Shown: positions 57,992 through 64,000 of the stretch, one piece after another
Layout of the letters: the number at the start of each line of letters is the position of its first letter
Numbering within the stretch: position 1 is the first letter of the stretch
Source: Collinsella aerofaciens
GTDB lineage: Bacteria > Actinomycetota > Coriobacteriia > Coriobacteriales > Coriobacteriaceae
Assembly (NCBI RefSeq): GCF_020181355.1
Contig: NZ_CP084004.1
Location: 496,001 to 560,000, forward strand
DNA length: 64,000 nucleotides
Reading direction: 5' to 3'
The notes under the pieces: model-generated
What the model was told of the DNA's origin: nothing
Databases searched by the model: none
Seen by the model: the letters and a program-made list of their open reading frames with translations, nothing else
Made by a program: the position numbers and the translations under genes

Positions 57992-58099
57992 TACAATCCA
58001 CCCTTTCACACCGTGGCGGCACCCTTTGCCGCCGCCTTCGGAGATTGGCTCGGGGACTTTGCCCCTTTTGCTGATTTGAACGATACGCTATTTGGCTAG

Positions 58100-58111
58100 T
58101 TGTTTGAACAA
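58100..58111. promoter_or_regulatory. TTGTTTGAACAA operator (ABC operon)
   Basis: Near-palindrome differing by one base from TTGTTTAAACAA, about 110 nt before the binding-protein start. A second site is TTGTATAAACAA at 58175-58186. Confidence 0.6.
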
Positions 58112-58134
58112 GTATTACTAGAGCGGTAGAAAAA

Positions 58135-58148
58135 CTTCGGTGAACGGT
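58135..58148 (-). promoter_or_regulatory. ACCRTTCRCCGAA motif, copy 4
   Basis: ACCGTTCACCGAAG on the gene strand, between the two TTGTNTNNACAA sites. Confidence 0.55.
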
Positions 58149-58174
58149 AATTTCAACTTGATACTTGACAAGTT

Positions 58175-58186
58175 TTGTATAAACAA
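58175..58186. promoter_or_regulatory. TTGTATAAACAA operator (ABC operon)
   Basis: A second TreR-like site, in the AT-rich stretch that probably carries the promoter. Confidence 0.55.
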
Positions 58187-58206
58187 TTATTTGTTATCTA
58201 ATGCAG

Positions 58207-58257
58207 AGAAAACGCCCGGTCAAGCCGATGTACCGTCGGTTTGACCGGGCGTTTTCT
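58207..58257 (-). terminator. Bidirectional terminator behind the TreR-like gene
   Basis: A perfect 17-bp stem with core AACGCCCGGTCAA (58207-58223 and 58241-58257), A-rich before and T-rich after. Confidence 0.88.
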
Positions 58258-58297
58258 CTTTGAGGCCATGAGTCTCGTCAGGCTGCGAGCTAGCCGG

Positions 58298-59017
58298 CTA
58301 TCGCTTGGAATTGACGCGGTAATGGAAGATCTCGGGGTGTGTGCGAGTGTGCGTCACCTCAAACAAGATGCCATCCGAGGTGTACGACTGACTCTCCATG
58401 ACGGCAACGCAGTTGTATTTGCCGAGGTCAAGATAGCTGCAGTCCTCATCGTTGGCGAGCTCGACACTCACCGTACGACGGCTCGCCATCACTTTGACAC
58501 CGCGCTTGTGCTCCAGATAGCCGTAAATAGAATCTGCCGCGATCTCGGGAGTCAGGCCCTTGGCGATCGACGCCAAAAAATAGCCATGGTCCACTTGGCG
58601 CGCGTTGCCGTTGAGGCTTCGGACACGCACTACGCGAATCAACTCCTCGCCCACCTTAAAGCCCAGGTGACGAGAGAGTTGCTCGGTGCAAACCAGATGT
58701 TCGAAAGACTTAACGTCCGTCGATGCAACGGCATTGTTGCGCTTTGCAAACTCGCCAAACGACTCAACCTCTTCGAGTGCGCCCAACATGTCGGTTTCGC
58801 CCTTAAGCCAAATAACGCGCACGCCCTTGCCGTGTATGGGCTGCACAAACATCCCGTCGGCCAGCATGCTCAAAGCGCGGCGGACGGTATTGCGCGTGCA
58901 GCCAAATTCCGCGGTCAGCTCGGCTTCGGTTGGCAGCATCTCCTGAAACGCATAGGTCCCATTAATGATGCGCGAGCGTATTTCTCGGTAGATTCCTTCG
59001 TATATCGCTTTTGGCAT
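58298..59017 (-). CDS. TreR/MalR-like GntR regulator
   Basis: 239 residues. Winged helix (residues 5-70: IYREIRSRIINGTYAFQEMLPTEAELTAEFGCTRNTVRRALSML) and UTRA domain (85-239). AGAGGTGA precedes the start. Diverges from the PTS-HAD fusion. GTTTAAAC boxes lie in both promoters (59074-59081 and 59196-59203), and related sites precede malQ and the ABC operon. TreR of Bacillus uses TTGTATATACAA and responds to a sugar 6-phosphate; by analogy this one may sense maltose or trehalose phosphate. Confidence 0.93.
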   Translation of the reverse strand: MPKAIYEGIYREIRSRIINGTYAFQEMLPTEAELTAEFGCTRNTVRRALSMLADGMFVQPIHGKGVRVIWLKGETDMLGALEEVESFGEFAKRNNAVASTDVKSFEHLVCTEQLSRHLGFKVGEELIRVVRVRSLNGNARQVDHGYFLASIAKGLTPEIAADSIYGYLEHKRGVKVMASRRTVSVELANDEDCSYLDLGKYNCVAVMESQSYTSDGILFEVTHTRTHPEIFHYRVNSKR

Positions 59018-59073
59018 TGTTTCACCTCTACATTATTCATTTCCGGCTAGGCACGATAGCATTTCTTAAAGTT

Positions 59074-59081
59074 GTTTAAAC
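59074..59081. promoter_or_regulatory. GTTTAAAC operator (regulator promoter)
   Basis: TTGTTTAAACC, about 60 nt upstream of the regulator start. A weaker relative of the ACCRTTCRCCGAA motif (CGCTTCACCGATA) follows at 59086-59098. Confidence 0.6.
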
Positions 59082-59195
59082 CGAATATCGGTGAAGCGAC
59101 AGGATTTAGCCGTTGACGGTTTCTGTCATGCCCAAATCGGTTTCGCTCAAAACTGCCGGTACGACAATCGTCTGGTCCTCTACAATGAATCCATT

Positions 59196-59203
59196 GTTTA
59201 AAC
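59196..59203. promoter_or_regulatory. GTTTAAAC operator (PTS-HAD promoter)
   Basis: TTGTTTAAACG 44 nt before the fusion gene start, just after a TACAAT-like box (59181-59186), so a bound regulator would block transcription. Confidence 0.65.
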
Positions 59204-59246
59204 GTTTCCCCACGCGCAACGCGCCTCGATATTCGGAAGGCAGAAC

Positions 59247-61697
59247 ATGCTGCAAAAAATCCAACGCTTTGGCGGGGCAATGTTCGCGCCCGCCATGCTG
59301 TTTTCTATATCAGGCCTCATGGTCGGCGTCTCCGCTCTCGCAACGACTGCGGACATCGTCGGCGATCTCGCCGTATACGGAACCCCTTGGTACGTTTTCT
59401 GGGCTATCATCCAGCGCGGCTCGTGGACGGTCTTTAAACGCCTCCCGCTCCTTTTTGCCGTAGCGCTGCCCATCGGTCTTGCCCAAAAACAACCGGCTCG
59501 TTGCTGCCTCGAGGCTCTCGTCGCCTATTTTGCCTACTGCTTCTTTTTGAGCGAGATCATTAAGCTGAGCGGAGACAACCTTGGACTTGAGTACCCGTCA
59601 TCTTTGACCTCCGCCAGCGGTATCACCGTCATCGACGGCATCAAGACGCTCGACACCGGCATTATCGGCCCGCTGGCGGTATCGGCAACCGTCGTTGCCA
59701 TCCATGACCGCTTCTACGATGCCAAGGTTCCCGATTGGCTCGGCACCTTCTCGGGCTCCTCGCTGGTCTACCTCATCAGCTTTTTTGCCGTGTTTGCCCT
59801 TGCTGCTATCTCGGCCGCCATCGTGCCCTACGTATACGATGTAACCGATACGCTGCGTCACGCGCTTGCAGGCGTCGGTCCCTTTGGCGTGGGCATCTTT
59901 GTCTTTTTAGAACGAGCACTCGAGCCCTTTGGCCTGCACCACCTGCTCTACATGCCGATCTACTACGACAACCTGGTCATTAACGACGGCATCTACGCCA
60001 CGTGGAGCAGTTTGCTCCCCATCCTCTCCCATAGCACGCGCCCCCTTAATGAGCTTGCGCCGTGGGCCGGTTTTACCGCCACCGGCTGGGTCAAGCTCTT
60101 TGGCCTTCCTGCCATCGCAGCTGCGTTCTACTCCACCGCAAAACCCGAGCGCCGCGCCGGCCTCAGGGTCATCCTTGTTCCCGCCATCATCGCCTCGGTG
60201 GTTTGCGGCGTTACCGAGCCACTCGAGTTTCTCTTTATGTTCACCCACCCCGGGCTCTTTTTGCTCTACGCCGTCTTATCGTCTTGCCTTGCCACAGCCA
60301 TGAATCTCTTTGGCATCGTCGGCATCTTCTCGGGCGGCCTCATGGAGATGGCAGCCTTCAACTTTATTCCGCTCATGCGCACGCATGCCGGTGCCTATCT
60401 TTTGGCGCTCGGTATCGGCCTTGCCTTTAGCCTCATCTTTTTTGTTAGTTTTCGAGCACTCATCTTGGTCTATGACCTTAAGACTCCGGGCCGCGAGGAT
60501 CATGTCGTCAATCGCGCGGCAATCGATTGTTTAACGGGAAGCGACTTTGCCAAAGAGCAATCTCCCAATGACGAGGTCAATAGTCGATCCGATCAAGATC
60601 ACGTCCTCGCTGAGCGGGTAATTCAGCTTTTAGGTGGCGTTGGCAATATCGTGGGCGCAACCAACTGCGCCACGCGCCTGCGCGTCGAGGTCGCAGACCC
60701 TTCCATCGTTGCAGATAACGCGTCGTTTGTCGCGGTGGGCGCCAAGGGCCTCATCATTACGGGCAAGACCGCCCAGGTGGTCATCGGCATCTCCGTTCCC
60801 CGCGTTAAAGAGCATTTTGACCAGATCATGGGCCTCGAGCCGGAATTTGTGCCCACCACCTCGGCCTCCCCTGCCGCCAGCGCAGCCCATAAGCGCGGCG
60901 ATATTTGCTTCTTCGATATCGACGGAACGCTCGCCTGGCAAGACCCCAGGCTCGCCCAAGACCTTCCCGAAGACGAGCGGGACCTCTCCCCCTATCCCAA
61001 CGAGGCGGTTTCGCAGGCAATCCGCGAGTTTGTCGCCAACGGCAACATGGCCTTTATCTGCACGGGACGTACCCTCAGCTGCATCCACCCCAAACTTCTT
61101 GAGCTGCCTTGGACCGGCATCGTCTGTCTTGCGGGCGGTTACGCCGAGATCAACGGACACGCAATTCGCGATCTGTCGATGACGCCCAGCATGCTGCAGC
61201 GTCTTGCCCCCTACCTTGAGCAATCGGGCGAGGTCATCCGCTTTGAGGGCCTCAACGGCGTCGTGCGCATGAGTGCCGATGCGCCCGATGCTCCCGGATA
61301 CGCGCGCACCCTGGGCGACGCAGTCACGCAGCTGCAACATTACAGTGTCTACAAGATCTTGATGTCTACATCGCTCGCCAACCACATCGCTCAAGATAAG
61401 GCACTTGAGCCGCTGCTGTGCTTTAACGAGCTCGAACTCGAGGTAACCGAAATCTCGCCCCGCGAATGCACGAAGCGCGGGGGCATCCAGTCTGTACTCG
61501 ACGCCCTCGATCCCCACCACGGAACCGTATACGGCATCGGCGACGCCAGCAATGACGTCTCGCTGATGAACGCCGTCGATGTCGGTATCGCCATGGGCAA
61601 TGCACCGGACTATCTCAAGGATAAGGCCGATTACGTGACCGACACCGTCGATCACGACGGTGTCGTTGCGGCGCTCGAGCATTTTAGGCTGATTTAG
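59247..61697 (+). CDS. PTS IIC-IIB fused to a HAD-family phosphatase
   Basis: 816 residues; GGAAGG precedes the start. Residues 1-425: glucose/maltose-type IIC, ten or so helices (RFGGAMFAPAMLFSISGLMVG, GVTEPLEFLFMF). Residues 450-530: IIB with phospho-Cys474 in VGATNCATRLRVEV. Residues 552-816: Cof-type HAD phosphatase with Asp557 and Asp559 in FFDIDGTLAWQ, and GDASNDVSLMNAVDVGIAMGNA. No IIA domain. I infer import with phosphorylation followed by dephosphorylation, as Enterococcus MalT and the separate phosphatase MapP do for maltose. Sugar not proven. Confidence 0.92.
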   Translation: MLQKIQRFGGAMFAPAMLFSISGLMVGVSALATTADIVGDLAVYGTPWYVFWAIIQRGSWTVFKRLPLLFAVALPIGLAQKQPARCCLEALVAYFAYCFFLSEIIKLSGDNLGLEYPSSLTSASGITVIDGIKTLDTGIIGPLAVSATVVAIHDRFYDAKVPDWLGTFSGSSLVYLISFFAVFALAAISAAIVPYVYDVTDTLRHALAGVGPFGVGIFVFLERALEPFGLHHLLYMPIYYDNLVINDGIYATWSSLLPILSHSTRPLNELAPWAGFTATGWVKLFGLPAIAAAFYSTAKPERRAGLRVILVPAIIASVVCGVTEPLEFLFMFTHPGLFLLYAVLSSCLATAMNLFGIVGIFSGGLMEMAAFNFIPLMRTHAGAYLLALGIGLAFSLIFFVSFRALILVYDLKTPGREDHVVNRAAIDCLTGSDFAKEQSPNDEVNSRSDQDHVLAERVIQLLGGVGNIVGATNCATRLRVEVADPSIVADNASFVAVGAKGLIITGKTAQVVIGISVPRVKEHFDQIMGLEPEFVPTTSASPAASAAHKRGDICFFDIDGTLAWQDPRLAQDLPEDERDLSPYPNEAVSQAIREFVANGNMAFICTGRTLSCIHPKLLELPWTGIVCLAGGYAEINGHAIRDLSMTPSMLQRLAPYLEQSGEVIRFEGLNGVVRMSADAPDAPGYARTLGDAVTQLQHYSVYKILMSTSLANHIAQDKALEPLLCFNELELEVTEISPRECTKRGGIQSVLDALDPHHGTVYGIGDASNDVSLMNAVDVGIAMGNAPDYLKDKADYVTDTVDHDGVVAALEHFRLI

Positions 61698-61810
61698 GCG
61701 CGCTCCATCAAACGCACGCCCGTTGTCCTAAATCGCCAAAACTGCCGCGCCAAACGCCCTAATGTGGCAATATGTTGTCTGCATATTGCATCAACGCAAC
61801 CTCAGAAAGA

Positions 61811-62836
61811 ATGCGAGAACCCGTGTCCAGTCCGTTTACCAGCTTTTTAGCCCAGCACTTTGACCAGATTAACGCCTATCTGGCCACGTTCTTTGACGGA
61901 CAGGCGACCTCTGCCGATATCGAGCGCTACCTGTATGCGCCGCTCTCGGCTTTTACGGCCAACGCCGGCAAGCGCCACCGCCCGCTTATCTGCATGCTCG
62001 CCGCAACCGCAGTGGGCGGTAGCTTTGAGAGCGCCCGCAGCGCCGCGGCAGCCATCGAGCATTTCCAGTCGGGCGCGCTGATCCACGACGACATCGCCGA
62101 CAACGGACAGCTTCGTCGAGGCAAGCCCTGCATGCACCTTACCGAGGGCACGGGCCTTGCCATCAATTGTGGCGACCTGGCGCTCACCATGGTCACCAAG
62201 ACGGTTCTCGACGACCCCACGCTGGAGTCCGACGTGAAGCTGCGCGTGCTCCACGAGCTTACCGAGATGATCGTCCGCACCATTGAGGGTCAAGCACTCG
62301 ACCTGGGTTGGGTCCGTGACGGGCGCTTTGATATCTCGGTTGATGACTACCTGGACATGGCGACGCACAAGACCGCGTTTTACAGCGGAGCCACGCCGCT
62401 TGCCGCCGGAGCCATTATCGGCGGCGGCAGCGATGAGCAAATCGAAGCGCTGCGCGCCTTTGGCCTACACACAGGCCTCGCCTTTCAGATTCAGGACGAC
62501 CTGCTCAACTTGATCGGCACCAAAGAGGCCGCCAACAAGGACTTCCGCACCGACATCACCGAGGGCAAGCGCACGCTTGTCGCCGTACACGCCCTCTCTG
62601 ATGAGCGCCACCACGACGAGGTCGAGGCGATTCTTTCCTCGGGCACCGATGATCCCGCGCAGCTCGCACGCGCTGTGGAGATCTTCCAGGAGACCGGCTC
62701 CATCGATTACGCCCACACTTACGCGCTCGACCTGACCGCTAAGGCCAAAGCGGCCATCGAGAACGTTGAGCTTGATCCGCACGCACGCGAGCTGTTCCTC
62801 TCCATGGCAGATTTCTTTGTGGAGCGCCTTAACTAA
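61811..62836 (+). CDS. Polyprenyl (farnesyl/geranylgeranyl) diphosphate synthase
   Basis: 341 residues from MREPVSSPFTSFL; the start could also be GTG 61823. Trans-prenyltransferase fold: GKRHRPLICMLAA, first Asp-rich motif in LIHDDIADNGQLRRGKP, FQIQDDLLNLIGT as second motif. The second motif reads DDLLN, so the third Asp is replaced by Asn. Makes C15-C20 or longer isoprenoid chains for cell-wall lipid carriers or quinones; chain length cannot be told. Confidence 0.92.
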   Translation: MREPVSSPFTSFLAQHFDQINAYLATFFDGQATSADIERYLYAPLSAFTANAGKRHRPLICMLAATAVGGSFESARSAAAAIEHFQSGALIHDDIADNGQLRRGKPCMHLTEGTGLAINCGDLALTMVTKTVLDDPTLESDVKLRVLHELTEMIVRTIEGQALDLGWVRDGRFDISVDDYLDMATHKTAFYSGATPLAAGAIIGGGSDEQIEALRAFGLHTGLAFQIQDDLLNLIGTKEAANKDFRTDITEGKRTLVAVHALSDERHHDEVEAILSSGTDDPAQLARAVEIFQETGSIDYAHTYALDLTAKAKAAIENVELDPHARELFLSMADFFVERLN

Positions 62837-62974
62837 CGGGGGTTATAAAATCTGTCAGCAGCGTATTTAGGCACAACTTGCTACACTGTTGAGTGCATGT
62901 TTATGCATCCCTTTGCGTTGTCTATCCGACAGACGCTCAAATAGTACGAATGGTACGCCGAAAGGGGTTCGTTC

Positions 62975-63880
62975 ATGGAACCTATTACAACGGGCATGCA
63001 AGGAGCAGCCGTCGAGGACGTGCAGTCTCGTCTCCTGCAGCTCGGCTACACGATTGATGCCGCCGAAGTCACCGACAAGTACTTTGGAGCCACCACTGAG
63101 CAGGCCGTCAGCACCTTCAGGCTCGACAGCGGCCTTGCTGCCGGTCATGCCGTCGATATCCCCTGTTGGAGCGCCCTTGTAGACGCTTCGTATAAGCTGG
63201 GCGACCGCACCCTCTATCTGCGCATGCCCAATTTCCATGGCGCCGATGTGCAGGCCCTGCAGCGCGCTCTCAACGTTTTGGGCTTTGCCTGTGGCGAAGA
63301 CGACGGCTACTTTGGTCCGCATACCGAGGCCGCCCTGCAGCAGTTCCAGGAAAATGTCGGCCTGTTTGCCGACGGCATGGCCTTCCAGGACACCTACGCC
63401 TACATCAACCGCCTGCACCATGTGTGGGAGGGCAAGCCCTCGGTCACCGAAGCCGAGTCCCGCATCGGTTTTGCTCGCGCCGCCAACGTGCTCGAGCGCT
63501 TCCAGATTGCCGTTATCGGCGAGGACCCCATCGCACGCAGCGTTGCGTCGCGCATGTGGAATATCGCCACGGCAACGACCGACAACAGCGGCATGATGCT
63601 CTGTGACTCCGAGGTCCCAACCGACGTTGACCTGGTGCTCGAAATCACAAGCGACGAGCTGCCCGCCGACGCCGCACCGCGCGCCACGATTGCCCTCGCC
63701 GAGTGCCACAACCTGGCCCAGCGCATCCGCACCGCCAATGTCGCCGCGCAGCAGAAGCCGGCTCGCATTCGCATTGAGCTCACGGGCATGACGCGCTACA
63801 ACGGCACTTTCACGGCCAGCGACGCGCAGACACTCGCCGTACGCCTGCTCGATGGCGTTTGCGATGCCCTCGCAGATTAG
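62975..63880 (+). CDS. CwlM-like protein: two peptidoglycan-binding domains plus degenerate amidase fold
   Basis: 301 residues, no signal peptide. Residues 5-70 and 77-150 are two PG_binding_1 repeats (VEDVQSRLLQLGYTID, GATTEQAVSTFR; ADVQALQRALNVLGFACGEDDGYFGPHTEAALQQFQ). Residues 165-301 show the strand-helix pattern of N-acetylmuramoyl-alanine amidase 3 (VIGEDPIARSVASRMW, VDLVLEITSDEL, IRIELTGMTRYN), but the zinc His and Glu are missing. CwlM of mycobacteria has this domain order, is cytoplasmic and activates MurA. An AAAGGGG site precedes the start. Confidence 0.8.
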   Translation: MEPITTGMQGAAVEDVQSRLLQLGYTIDAAEVTDKYFGATTEQAVSTFRLDSGLAAGHAVDIPCWSALVDASYKLGDRTLYLRMPNFHGADVQALQRALNVLGFACGEDDGYFGPHTEAALQQFQENVGLFADGMAFQDTYAYINRLHHVWEGKPSVTEAESRIGFARAANVLERFQIAVIGEDPIARSVASRMWNIATATTDNSGMMLCDSEVPTDVDLVLEITSDELPADAAPRATIALAECHNLAQRIRTANVAAQQKPARIRIELTGMTRYNGTFTASDAQTLAVRLLDGVCDALAD

Positions 63881-63918
63881 GTAAACTAAACGAGTTGCTT
63901 TTGGGCAACACCACACAT

Positions 63919-63990
63919 TGGGACGTAGTTCAACGGTAGAACTCCGGTTTTTGGTGCCGGCTGTTGGGGGTTCGAATCCCTCCGTCCCAG
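63919..63990 (+). tRNA. tRNA-Gln (UUG anticodon)
   Basis: Acceptor TGGGACG pairs with CGTCCCA. The anticodon loop TTTTGGT gives UUG. T arm GGGGG-TTCGAAT-CCCTC, discriminator G. CCA is not encoded. Confidence 0.95.
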
Positions 63991-64000
63991 CCCTTAAGAA

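Overview
The window looks like a chromosomal segment of a high-GC, anaerobic, saccharolytic gut actinobacterium of the class Coriobacteriia, most likely Collinsella. This rests on the gene content (mannose-type PTS with SIS-domain deglycases, a maltodextrin locus, many GntR and LacI regulators), the codon use and the GC-rich base composition; no rRNA is present, so the genus is an inference. Two tRNA genes are present, Leu(UAA) and Gln(UUG). I see no insertion sequence, prophage or CRISPR array.

Layout. 1-12350: a two-component system (the kinase runs off the left edge), a hypothetical gene, purH, an acetyltransferase, a DUF2207 membrane protein, gluQ, a phosphoesterase, small membrane proteins and a second two-component system. 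12373-21100: an orphan PTS IIB with a VOC protein, tRNA-Leu, an AAA/DUF4143 ATPase flanked by related palindromes, a Ppx/GppA phosphatase, a FtsB/DivIC-like protein, eno, mazG, a YfcE-like phosphoesterase and a LarC C-terminal homologue. 21358-30382: a complete histidine pathway, with a minus-strand operon (hisZ-hisG fusion, D, C, B, H, A, F, I, E) and a convergent PHP histidinol-phosphatase.

30553-43341: two paralogous sugar-amine (Amadori product type) loci. One has a FrlC-like epimerase, a FrlB-like SIS protein, an MFS transporter and an orphan IIC-IID pair. The other is a full IIA-IIB-IIC-IID plus two SIS deglycase-like genes, followed upstream by two GntR regulators. Blocks of about 1 kb and 0.4 kb are almost or fully identical between the loci, which points to recent duplication or gene conversion.

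43380-64000: a LacI regulator, murB, a secreted coiled-coil cell-wall hydrolase, galE, malQ, glgP, a maltodextrin-type ABC transporter, a TreR-like GntR regulator diverging from a PTS IIC-IIB-HAD phosphatase fusion, a polyprenyl synthetase and a CwlM-like degenerate amidase. Shared operator-like TTGTTTAAACAA sites tie malQ-glgP, the ABC transporter, the regulator and the PTS-HAD fusion into one probable regulon. A second upstream motif, ACCRTTCRCCGAA, precedes several of the sugar operons.

The intergenic regions are unusually rich in long, perfect or near-perfect palindromes. At least four families recur inside the window: a 95-nt element after purH and hisF, a pair around the DUF4143 ATPase, three evenly spaced 55-nt units after glgP, and a short element at convergent stop codons. 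Several others are single long inverted repeats.
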